From Dehalococcoidia bacterium (GTDB lineage Bacteria; Chloroflexota; Dehalococcoidia; Dehalococcoidales; Fen-1064), in contig PMCB01000046.1 of NCBI GenBank assembly GCA_003153955.1, positions 4,868 to 18,551 of the forward strand: a DNA stretch of 13,684 nucleotides, in the 5' to 3' direction. The translations under genes and the position numbers were made by a program. The notes under the pieces were generated by a model. The model did not search any database. It was not told the origin of the DNA and worked only from the letters and a program-made list of their open reading frames with translations. This document shows positions 7,477 to 13,408 of the stretch, one piece after another (within the stretch, counting starts at the first letter, position 1; each line of letters opens with the position of its first letter).

Positions 7477-7508
7477 TGGGGGATTTTCGAGATGCCTGAT
7501 TTCCCCCA
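7477..7508. repeat. Hairpin TGGGGGA/TCCCCCA
   Basis: TGGGGGA (7477-7483) and TCCCCCA (7502-7508) form a 7-bp stem with an 18-nt loop. On the plus strand the left arm follows a T-run. No adjacent gene end calls for a terminator, so it is recorded as an inverted repeat only. Confidence 0.45.
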
Positions 7509-7634
7509 CTTCACCCTTAATTATTATTGCAAATTATGAGGGCAAATGTCAAAGGTAAGTTATTCGCCGCCGTGCTTTTTATCCACTGCCATCGCTCCTC
7601 ACACACACCCTCTCCCCGGCTCATCCTATATTCC

Positions 7635-7654
7635 ATACCGGCGAAAGCCGGTAT
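7635..7654. repeat. REP-like palindrome with GAAA tetraloop
   Basis: ATACCGGC (7635-7642) and GCCGGTAT (7647-7654) form a perfect 8-bp stem around GAAA. It belongs to the same general class as the copies at 7801-7849 and 13256-13273, a palindrome type common between genes in many bacteria. Confidence 0.7.
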
Positions 7655-7720
7655 CCATTGGTATATGGCGTTGGCGTAGTCCCCCAGTCTGATAAATCGT
7701 TTCCAATGGCAGCCCCGGTT

Positions 7721-7742
7721 GTACAGGCGTCCCTGCCTGTAC
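7721..7742. repeat. Hairpin GTACAGGC/GCCTGTAC
   Basis: GTACAGGC (7721-7728) and GCCTGTAC (7735-7742) form a perfect 8-bp stem with a 6-nt loop. It is a further member of the palindrome-rich cluster. Confidence 0.6.
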
Positions 7743-7800
7743 GCGACTGTTATATATCTAAATTGTTATTCCCTGGGAAACTTTAACCAGCATCAATTGT

Positions 7801-7849
7801 CGTTCCCGCGAAAGCCGAAGGTACTGAACGAAGTGAATGTACGGGAATC
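7801..7849. repeat. REP-like palindrome interrupted by a 27-nt GGTACT...ATGTAC element
   Basis: The left part CGTTCCCGCGAAAGC (7801-7815) and right part GGGAATC (7843-7849) are the two ends of one palindromic repeat; joined, they give a TTCCCGC/GCGGGAA stem with a GAAA loop, closely matching the intact copy at 13254-13275. The 27 nt between (7816-7842) start CGAAGGTACT and end AATGTAC. Confidence 0.65.
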
Positions 7850-7905
7850 TTGAGCCCGCAGGCGAAATACTTTCGACCTTAAGTCGAAATGCCGTAGACA
7901 GCAGT

Positions 7906-7934
7906 CGGAGGTACTTCGCGAAGCGAATGTATAC
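7906..7934. repeat. Second GGTACT...ATGTA element
   Basis: Starts CGGAGGTACT (7906-7915), has an inner self-complementary CTTCGCGAAG and ends AATGTATAC. It is similar in start, end and length to the element at 7816-7842. It directly abuts the 5' end of the longer dispersed repeat at 7935-8070. Confidence 0.6.
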
Positions 7935-8070
7935 ATCAAACCAACTTTGCACTGATTACATCCACGAAATACAATTCACCAGAATAGCTGACCACGGATA
8001 ACTGATAGCTATTTCATATTCTTTTATTATTTGGCTTTTGCAGTTTGGAACTTGGAATTTAGTAATGTAT
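7935..8070. repeat. Dispersed intergenic repeat, copy A
   Basis: Shares with 13277-13405 an ATCAAAC..ACTTTGC block (14 of 16 identical), then an exact CGAAATACAATTCA (7965-7978 and 13306-13319), then looser T-rich text ending in TTTGGAAnTTGGAATTT-like words. Both copies lie between genes in the same orientation and follow a palindromic repeat. Confidence 0.6.
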
Positions 8071-8094
8071 GTCGGGCGTAGCCCACCCATACGC

Positions 8095-8128
8095 TTTTAC
8101 TCTGTAGGGGCGGGTTTCGAACCCGCCC
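8095..8128. repeat. Palindromic repeat, uninterrupted member
   Basis: After CTTTTACTCTGTAGG comes GGGCGGGTT (8108-8116), loop TCG, and AACCCGCCC (8120-8128): a perfect 9-bp stem. The next repeat, at 8162-8241, has the same leader (TTTTACTCTGTAGGG) and the same TTTCGAA centre, but interrupted. Confidence 0.7.
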
Positions 8129-8161
8129 GCCCCGTTCGCCCCTTATCTCCCCACGCAGCAT

Positions 8162-8241
8162 TTTTTACTCTGTAGGGTCAGGTTTCCGGAGGCTGCAGCC
8201 GTAGGTACTCGGCTGTTATGAGCCGATGTACGAACCTGACC
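8162..8241. repeat. Palindromic repeat interrupted by a 45-nt GGTACT...ATGTAC element
   Basis: GGTCAGGTTTC (8176-8186) and GAACCTGACC (8232-8241) are the halves of a 9-bp-stem palindrome like that at 8108-8128. The 45 nt between (8187-8231) begin CGGAGG, contain AGGTACT and the hairpin CGGCT/AGCCG, and end ATGTAC. Removing them restores an exact palindrome. Confidence 0.65.
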
Positions 8242-8290
8242 ACCCGTATTTTCAATAAATAATAGCCTCGTCGGGTAACCTGAAAACTCC

Positions 8291-8330
8291 TCACTGTCTT
8301 TGCGAGGAACAATAGAGACGAAGCAATCTC
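8291..8330. repeat. Dispersed repeat of the TTGCGAGG...GACGAAGCAATCTC type
   Basis: Contains CTTTGCGAGGAAC and GACGAAGCAATCTC, the two ends of a short intergenic repeat I recognise from many bacterial genomes. A partial relative, TGTCTTTGCGGGGAA, is at 13146-13160, with 14 of 15 positions equal to 8295-8309. Confidence 0.55.
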
Positions 8331-8481
8331 AAAATTATGGGCAAAAGAAGTCGTATAATTGTATGATTTGTTTAAACCTTAAAAACAATGCTTTACTTCA
8401 ATTATTGGTGACTTAGCGTTAATAGCCCTCAAGGTCATTCCGGCGAAAGTCGAAACATCTCCTCATTATTACTTGATATAA

Positions 8482-8515
8482 AGAAGGGGGAGTTCCTTTC
8501 GGAGCTCCCCCTTCT
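8482..8515 (-). terminator. Intrinsic terminator of the CoA-transferase operon
   Basis: On the minus strand, AGAAGGGGGAG-C-TCC, loop GAAA, then GGA-A-CTCCCCCTTCT: a 14-bp stem with one C/A mismatch and a GNRA-type tetraloop, followed by the T-rich TTATAT. It lies 26 nt after the stop of the MaoC-type gene at 8541, where the operon should end. Confidence 0.8.
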
Positions 8516-8540
8516 CATTGATAATCTAACTAAACTGGTT

Positions 8541-9719
8541 TTACTTTCCCACCGGCACGCGGTTGTAAGGCCTCGGATAAACCACCGGGCCGTGTTCCCG
8601 TGAAGGCAGGATGACCGTGGCGCCCCCGGTTACCGAGTTTGCGCCCGTCTGCATCAGGTTCTGGATTTCGATGTCCACGCAGCATTTGCCGTCATCGATA
8701 TATTTCTTGGTGACTTTGCCTTTTACCCATGTTGTGTCGCCTTCCATCACAAATCTGCGGATTTGCGCGTCGAACTTCCACAGGAAGCCGTCATCGCCCA
8801 TCCAGTTGGTCAATAGGATAAACCGCCAGGCCTCTAATTGCTGCCCGACGGCGAAGCTTCTCTTGACCACTTTTACGCCGTATTCCATTTTGGTTTCGGC
8901 CCAGGGTATCTTCTTCCACATGATTCTGTTTAATCTGTCGGATAAGTTATGCGCGTGTCCGCCGGCATGCCAGGCAGTCATTTCTGTCGCGCTTAAAGGC
9001 CCGCGTACCACCGGCTGCAGTTCATCGCCGACTTTGACATCTTCGAAGAAGCGGGGTTTCGCGCCGCGGATTTCCTCCGCGTCCTGCGCGTTGTAGATGT
9101 CTTCGATTTGTTTCTTGGTGTAAACGGGTATCTCTTCAATTTCTGTATTTGCCTGGATGTTCCGCTTGGCCACTTCGTTGACATCCGCCCACTGGTCGTA
9201 GGCCATATATCCGGCAACTAAATCGCCGCCCTGTCGGTAGTAATCGCACTGTTCGTAGGAAAGCAATTTCCGTCCGGCCCACGCGCTGTGCATTTCTTTA
9301 TTATCCGAAGGGCACATGACTCTGTAGGTGAATTTATCCCCGACGCAAATGGGTTTAAACCATTCGCGGGCGCAACCCGAATAATATCCGGCGATTTCCG
9401 GGATCATCGGGCCGTGGTCCAGAGGTGATTGTGCATAAGTAATCGTATACAGATAATTCGGGGGCGCGATCAGGCAGTTGTATTTGGTGGTTTTTGCATA
9501 TTCTGCGTCCCTGTACAGCGGATTCAAATCGCCTTCCCCATTAACGAAGATGCGGATGCCGTCTTCTGTGGCTTCGCGGTTTAATGAGTTATCGCTTAAA
9601 ATATTCCCTACCCATCCCGGTCCGCGTGATCTGAAGTCTTCACTGGTCAGGATGCGTCCTTTCAACTTACCCCAGGCTTCAACCATCTGGTCGAGGGGCG
9701 CCAATTTCTTTGCCGGCAT
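8541..9719 (-). CDS. Double-hotdog MaoC/FAS1-like acyl-CoA dehydratase (hydratase)
   Basis: 392 residues, the length of two fused hotdog domains. The N-terminal half has GDLNPLYRD (63-71) and CLIAPPNYLY (82-91), typical of the FAS1-like/MaoC N-terminal domain family. The second half starts near FFEDVKVGD (224-232), with a conserved-looking AWHAGGHAHN (249-258). The family hydrates enoyl-CoA or dehydrates 3-hydroxyacyl-CoA. In classical R-specific hydratases the motif carries His after D-x-N-P-x; the N-terminal half here has Tyr (Y69), so the active site, if present, may rest with H251, H255 or H257 in the second half (inference). Ribosome site AGGAG precedes ATG 9719. It is the last gene of a four-gene operon, 31 nt after the crotonase and followed by a strong terminator. 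The substrate is unknown. Confidence 0.85.
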   Translation of the reverse strand: MPAKKLAPLDQMVEAWGKLKGRILTSEDFRSRGPGWVGNILSDNSLNREATEDGIRIFVNGEGDLNPLYRDAEYAKTTKYNCLIAPPNYLYTITYAQSPLDHGPMIPEIAGYYSGCAREWFKPICVGDKFTYRVMCPSDNKEMHSAWAGRKLLSYEQCDYYRQGGDLVAGYMAYDQWADVNEVAKRNIQANTEIEEIPVYTKKQIEDIYNAQDAEEIRGAKPRFFEDVKVGDELQPVVRGPLSATEMTAWHAGGHAHNLSDRLNRIMWKKIPWAETKMEYGVKVVKRSFAVGQQLEAWRFILLTNWMGDDGFLWKFDAQIRRFVMEGDTTWVKGKVTKKYIDDGKCCVDIEIQNLMQTGANSVTGGATVILPSREHGPVVYPRPYNRVPVGK

Positions 9720-9750
9720 TTTTGTCTCCTCTAATTATCTTTTTAAAAGT

Positions 9751-10482
9751 TTATTTTTTCATCATCGCAGCCATGGTGATCTGGGCCGCCCATTTTTCCC
9801 AATCGTAATGATTGGTGACATCATCAAGCATGCTGCGGTAAACCAGTTTCTTGGTTAATGCCACTCCCAATGTCGGGTATTGGGCAATCGTAGCCGCCAT
9901 TTCCATACTGGCCTTCATTAAATCTGCCGCCGGAACGCACTGATTTACCAGGCCCATTGTTTTGGCTTCCGGTCCCAGCACGATTTTGGCGGTGAACATG
10001 AACTCTAAGGCGGCCGCCGGTCCGATGATTTTCGGCAGCCAGTAGGTCATTCCCAGTCCGGGTGCCGCGCCCAGTTTGGCATAAGCCGAACCGATTTTCG
10101 CGGTATCCGCAGCGATTCTGATGTCGCAGCTCAATGCCAGCGCTAAACCGGCCCCGACGCAAGCCCCGTTTATTGCCGCGATTACCGGTTTTTGTACTTT
10201 GTAGAAACAGGCTTCATTGTTGGCGGTATTCAAAAGGTCGTAAGTGGTGGGTGCTTTTGCTGTCCCGGCCGCCATCTCGGAAATATCATGGCCTGCGCAG
10301 AAACCCCGCCCCGCTCCCGTGAGAATTGCGACTTTGATTGTCTCGTCTTTGTCCACTTCATCGCAAGCCGCGGCGATGCTCGCCTTCATCGCGGTGGAAA
10401 TCGCGTTCATTTTGTCCGGTGAATTCAGGGTGATGATTGCGACGCCGTCCTTCTTTTCGAAGAGTAATGCTTCATAAGCCAT
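9751..10482 (-). CDS. Enoyl-CoA hydratase/isomerase family (crotonase) protein lacking the classical catalytic Glu pair
   Basis: 243 residues, a single crotonase domain. Oxyanion-hole and CoA-binding features are clear: FCAGHDI (61-67) and NGACVGAGLALALSCD (105-120). Aligned by these motifs to rat mitochondrial hydratase, the catalytic Glu144 position is A114 and Glu164 is Y134 (SAYAKLGAAPGLG), so normal syn-hydration by two Glu is unlikely. The segment YWLPKIIG (147-154) resembles PaaG-like isomerases, but the Asp in their PDGG motif is also missing (PGLG here). It may be an isomerase, C-C bond hydrolase or thioesterase-like variant. Ribosome site GGGAGGG precedes ATG 10482; it follows the CoA-transferase by 43 nt in the same operon. 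The substrate cannot be read from the sequence. Confidence 0.88.
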   Translation of the reverse strand: MAYEALLFEKKDGVAIITLNSPDKMNAISTAMKASIAAACDEVDKDETIKVAILTGAGRGFCAGHDISEMAAGTAKAPTTYDLLNTANNEACFYKVQKPVIAAINGACVGAGLALALSCDIRIAADTAKIGSAYAKLGAAPGLGMTYWLPKIIGPAAALEFMFTAKIVLGPEAKTMGLVNQCVPAADLMKASMEMAATIAQYPTLGVALTKKLVYRSMLDDVTNHYDWEKWAAQITMAAMMKK

Positions 10483-10525
10483 TGTGTTAAGTCCCTCCCA
10501 ATATCGTTTTAATATTTCAATACTA

Positions 10526-11731
10526 TTAATAAATGACTTTCTTCTCGGTTAATCTCATTATTTCACTGTCGGACATTCCCAGCAGCTTCTTGAAAACGTA
10601 GTCGTTGTCTTCCCCGAGCAGCGGTGCCGGACGGTTTTTCTCGGTCAGGGCTGATTTCCAGGGAGAACGGTAAATATTGATCTCGCCGGCTACCTTATGA
10701 TTTTGCTGGAAGATCGCGCCGCGCTTCACCACATGCGGGTCTCTGACCAGTTCTCCGATGTCCAGGGAACTGCCTGCCGCCACTCCGGCCTTTTGCATCA
10801 GATTCTGCACGTCGTAGGGGCCATAATTCTTCGTCCATTCGGCCACCAGCCGGTTCAACTCATCCTGATTCTTCCAGCGGCTGTATTGGTCGACAAATTT
10901 TTCATCTTTACACCAGGCCGGGTTACCCATGACTTTGCACATTGCTTTCCACTCTTCGTCGGTGCCCACGGCGATAGCGACCCATTTGTCTTCCCCTTTG
11001 CAGGGATAGCAGCCGTGCGGCGCCATGATGTCGTCGCGGTTTCCCATGCGCGGCCGGGTCCGTCCGTTCATCACCTGCTCCATGATTACCTCGGGAATCA
11101 GGCTCGTGACCCCTTCGCTTTGCGCTACATCGACGAGTTGGCCTTTGCCGGTTTCATTCCGGTAAATCAGGGCCGCCATGAATGCGGCTGCGCCGTAAAC
11201 ACCCCCGACCGGGTCCGCGGGATATGTTCCGGAAAGTACCGGGGGTTCTCCCGGATATCCGAATGAAATGTTTAAGCCGCCCACTGCTTCAATTGTGGAG
11301 GCATAAGAAACATAGTCTTTATCCGGCCCGATACTGCCGAAAGCCGGCAGTGTCACCATTATCAGGTCCGGTTTGATTTTTTTCAATTCCTCGTAACCCA
11401 GGCCCCAGCCGGGCAGCACGCGCGGCGCAAAATTGGTAATCACCGCGTCGCAGACTGCTACCAGTTTTTTGAATGTTTCGATACCCTCGGGTTCTTTCAT
11501 ATTAATCGTGCAGCTCTTGATACCGCGGTTAGTGAAATTGAACTGCCCCATATTCAAATCCTCGACGGAATCCTTGGTCAGTTTTACGACTCTTTGTGCG
11601 TCGAGCCGCTGCCTGGTCTCAACTTTAATGACCTCCGCCCCCATATCCGCCAGCATCGCACCCATCCACGGGCCGGCCCAAACCCAGGTCAACGAAACGA
11701 TTCTTATCCCTTTCAGCGGAGCAATATTCAT
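10526..11731 (-). CDS. Family III CoA-transferase (CaiB/BaiF type) with catalytic Asp
   Basis: 401 residues, the usual family length. It starts with the typical PLKGIRIVSLTWVWAGP and has ADMGAEVIKVE (28-38), FTNRGIKS, the LPGWGLGYEEL segment, PAFGSIGP and GKGQLVDVAQSEG. The acylated active-site Asp of the family (Asp169 in formyl-CoA transferase) corresponds to D173 in TYPADPVGG. Reaction by family: reversible transfer of CoA from one acyl-CoA to a free carboxylate. Two CoA-transferase genes in tandem are seen for heteromeric enzymes such as benzylsuccinate CoA-transferase BbsEF and malate CoA-transferase SmtAB, which use succinyl-CoA, so this is probably the catalytic subunit of a heteromer (inference). 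Ribosome site GGCAGGAA; 40 nt after the partner gene. The acid activated is unknown. Confidence 0.93.
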   Translation of the reverse strand: MNIAPLKGIRIVSLTWVWAGPWMGAMLADMGAEVIKVETRQRLDAQRVVKLTKDSVEDLNMGQFNFTNRGIKSCTINMKEPEGIETFKKLVAVCDAVITNFAPRVLPGWGLGYEELKKIKPDLIMVTLPAFGSIGPDKDYVSYASTIEAVGGLNISFGYPGEPPVLSGTYPADPVGGVYGAAAFMAALIYRNETGKGQLVDVAQSEGVTSLIPEVIMEQVMNGRTRPRMGNRDDIMAPHGCYPCKGEDKWVAIAVGTDEEWKAMCKVMGNPAWCKDEKFVDQYSRWKNQDELNRLVAEWTKNYGPYDVQNLMQKAGVAAGSSLDIGELVRDPHVVKRGAIFQQNHKVAGEINIYRSPWKSALTEKNRPAPLLGEDNDYVFKKLLGMSDSEIMRLTEKKVIY

Positions 11732-11771
11732 ATCAAGTTCCTGCCTTAATTTGTCAATATTTGTAAGATTC

Positions 11772-12980
11772 TTAGATGACGCCGGCTTCCTTCAGTCTGG
11801 TCAGGTCGCGTTTGCTGTAGCCCAGCCGTCCGCAGTATATTTCCTCGTTGTTTTGCCCCAGCAGCGGTGCGGCGGTCGGCGCTTCCCGTTGAATCTCTGA
11901 GAACCGGTACGGCACGCCCGGGAATGTCAGTTTGCCCTCGCCTTTGCGTTCGACATCGACAAAGAAGTCCCTTGCCTTCATCTGTTTGTCTTCCAGTACC
12001 TGTTCTGCGTTGCGCACTGCTCCCAGCGGGATGCCTTTTTCCTGGCTGCGGCGGTATATATCTTCTACGGTGTATTGCATCGTCCATTCCAGCATCAAAG
12101 GTTTGAGCGCGTCCCAGTATTGCGACCGTATCTGCGCGTTGGCGAATAATTCGTTATCTGCCCATTCAGGGTGCCCCATTACTTCCACGAAGCGCCGCCA
12201 TTGGTGCTCTTCGACGAAAGAAGCATAAATGTAGCCGTCTTTGCAGGGTAAAATATGATGCGGCGCCAAATCCAATACGTCGGTGCGCCGCGAAATCTGT
12301 TTCATGTACGAATACCGTGCAATGGCGGAGTTTACGTTCTGAATTACGCTTTCCTGTTCGGACACATCGAGCTGCATCCCTTCGCCGGTCAGTTTCTGAC
12401 GGTAGAGCGAGCCCAGCGTGGCGCTGGCGGCGCATAAACCGGCCTGGAAACTGAAAAGGTGTGCCGGATATTTCAACGGTTCCTTGGTCGCGTCGCCTTC
12501 ACGGGTTGAAAGATAGCCTACTCCGCCCAGGTGAGTTGCGACTAATTCCCCGCCTTTATAATCCTTGTACGGGCCGGTCTGTCCGAATGGGGTGATGGAG
12601 GTCATCACGATGCGGGGATTGATCTCTTTTACGAATTTGTAGTCAAGTCCCAGTTCTTTCATTCTTTTCGGCGGGTTGTTCTCGACAAAAATGTCCGCGC
12701 CCTTCAGCAATTGCACGAAAATCTCTTTGCCGGTAGCGGTTTCCGGATTGAGCGTAATGCCCAGTTTGTTCATATTCACATATTGAAACAAACCGCTGTT
12801 CTCGATGCCGGGGACATCCTTGTAGAAAGGTTCCTCTTTCCGGGACACATCGCCGCAGCAGGGCTCTTCGATTTTAATCACTTCCGCCCCGAAGTCGGCC
12901 AGTATTTTCGCGCAGAAAGGCCCCGTGACCAGGTTGCCGAATTCAACGACTTTTACGCCGTCCAGTGCTTTGTAAAACAT
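11772..12980 (-). CDS. Family III CoA-transferase (CaiB/BaiF type) with Ser at the catalytic Asp position
   Basis: 402 residues. Family features are present throughout: LDGVKVVEFGNLVTGPF (6-22), ADFGAEVIKIE (28-38), the ELGLDYKFVKEINP segment, TPFGQTGP (130-137) and GEGMQLDVSEQES. Aligned through the following G-x-x-A-A segment to its neighbour, D173 is replaced by S177 (YPAHLFSFQAG). It is therefore probably not catalytic alone and may be the structural or substrate-binding partner of the transferase encoded next (inference). A cysteine pair, C41-C42, sits in the CoA-binding region. It is the first gene of the operon; ribosome site AGGGGGT precedes ATG 12980, with a good promoter about 130 nt upstream. 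Confidence 0.92.
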   Translation of the reverse strand: MFYKALDGVKVVEFGNLVTGPFCAKILADFGAEVIKIEEPCCGDVSRKEEPFYKDVPGIENSGLFQYVNMNKLGITLNPETATGKEIFVQLLKGADIFVENNPPKRMKELGLDYKFVKEINPRIVMTSITPFGQTGPYKDYKGGELVATHLGGVGYLSTREGDATKEPLKYPAHLFSFQAGLCAASATLGSLYRQKLTGEGMQLDVSEQESVIQNVNSAIARYSYMKQISRRTDVLDLAPHHILPCKDGYIYASFVEEHQWRRFVEVMGHPEWADNELFANAQIRSQYWDALKPLMLEWTMQYTVEDIYRRSQEKGIPLGAVRNAEQVLEDKQMKARDFFVDVERKGEGKLTFPGVPYRFSEIQREAPTAAPLLGQNNEEIYCGRLGYSKRDLTRLKEAGVI

Positions 12981-13111
12981 AATACCCCCTAAAACAATAT
13001 GAGGTCCGTGTCAGGCTTGAGAACCCGGTCCTGCCCGGTTTTGGGGACACTGCCGGTCATTTTCGCTTCGAATTTGGAATCACGACGAGGACAGTGTCTT
13101 CTATTACGTAC

Positions 13112-13140
13112 ACGTTAGCAAAAACCAAAACTTCTGTCAA
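13112..13140 (-). promoter_or_regulatory. Sigma-70-type promoter of the CoA-transferase operon
   Basis: A perfect minus-strand TTGACA (13140-13135) is followed by exactly 17 nt and TAACGT (13117-13112), which keeps the important first two and last bases of the -10 box. Transcription would start near 13105, giving a leader of about 125 nt. GACACTG (13046-13052) and CAGTGTC (13092-13098) form an exact inverted repeat at the start of this leader. Confidence 0.5.
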
Positions 13141-13176
13141 TCAATTGTCTTTGCGGGGAAATCATCCATTATCTCC

Positions 13177-13196
13177 ATCCCGATGTCAATCGGGAT
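13177..13196. repeat. REP-like palindrome ATCCCGAT/ATCGGGAT
   Basis: ATCCCGAT (13177-13184), loop GTCA and ATCGGGAT (13189-13196) form a perfect 8-bp stem. It is one of two hairpins between the radical SAM gene and the CoA-transferase promoter. Confidence 0.65.
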
Positions 13197-13255
13197 CCAG
13201 CAGCCGTAGCGTTGGCACAGCCTCCCGTTCCTAATCACATTCCCATATTCTATCG

Positions 13256-13273
13256 TTCCCGCGAACGCGGGAA
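13256..13273. repeat. REP-like palindrome TTCCCGCG/CGCGGGAA
   Basis: A perfect 8-bp stem with an AA loop, flanked by CG and TC. It is the intact counterpart of the interrupted repeat at 7801-7849. It lies about 135 nt after the radical SAM stop and has no T-run, so a terminator role is doubtful. Confidence 0.65.
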
Positions 13274-13276
13274 TCT

Positions 13277-13405
13277 ATCAAACAGACTTTGCCTTACTAT
13301 ACCCCCGAAATACAATTCATAGGAATAACCGTCTGCCATTTGGTCTTGTTTTATTATTCCATTATTCGAATTTGGATTTTGGTATTTGGTATTTGGAATT
13401 TTCCT
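13277..13405. repeat. Dispersed intergenic repeat, copy B
   Basis: Matches copy A at 7935-8070: ATCAAACAGACTTTGC, then exact CGAAATACAATTCA (13306-13319), then T-rich sequence with repeated ATTTGG words (ATTTGGATTTTGG, TATTTGG twice, AATTTT). It ends just before the radical SAM stop codon. Confidence 0.6.
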
Positions 13406-13408
13406 TAT

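Larger units (their letters stand above)
7181..8481. other. 1.3-kb repeat-rich intergenic region
   Basis: No supported gene on either strand. The first 260 nt should hold the hnd promoter; the best guess, weak, is TTGAAA (7398-7393) with GATACT (7376-7371) on the minus strand. From about 7477 the DNA is a chain of short hairpins and repeat families, listed separately: 7477-7508, 7635-7654, 7721-7742, 7801-7849, 7871-7889 (TTTCGAC/GTCGAAA), 7906-7934, 7935-8070, 8095-8128, 8162-8241 and 8291-8330. A decayed copy of the GGCGAAAG-type palindrome is near 8435-8450. Repeats of this kind are non-coding and typically dispersed through a genome. Confidence 0.8.
12981..13408. other. Intergenic region upstream of the CoA-transferase operon
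   Basis: About 430 nt with no supported gene. It holds the operon promoter and leader (12981-13140), a partial TGTCTTTGCGGGGAA repeat (13146-13160), two perfect hairpins (13177-13196 and 13256-13273) and the second copy of the dispersed repeat (13277-13405). Confidence 0.75.

Noticed and set aside
7758..7952. Open frame of 64 codons on the minus strand between hndA and the CoA-transferase operon
   Set aside because: It lies entirely over the interrupted palindromes and repeat elements; no ribosome site and no protein-like composition.
7477..8241. CRISPR array
   Set aside because: The repeated units are palindromes of several different families at irregular spacing, without a constant direct repeat and spacers of equal length.
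8611..9096. Plus-strand open frame of 161 codons
   Set aside because: Antisense to the MaoC-type hydratase gene; no recognisable motif.
10697..11266. Plus-strand open frame of 189 codons
   Set aside because: It is antisense to the well-supported CoA-transferase gene and its translation shows no domain.
13256..13273. Intrinsic terminator of the radical SAM gene
   Set aside because: The stem is good but has no following T-run on the minus strand and belongs to a repeat family found elsewhere in the window.
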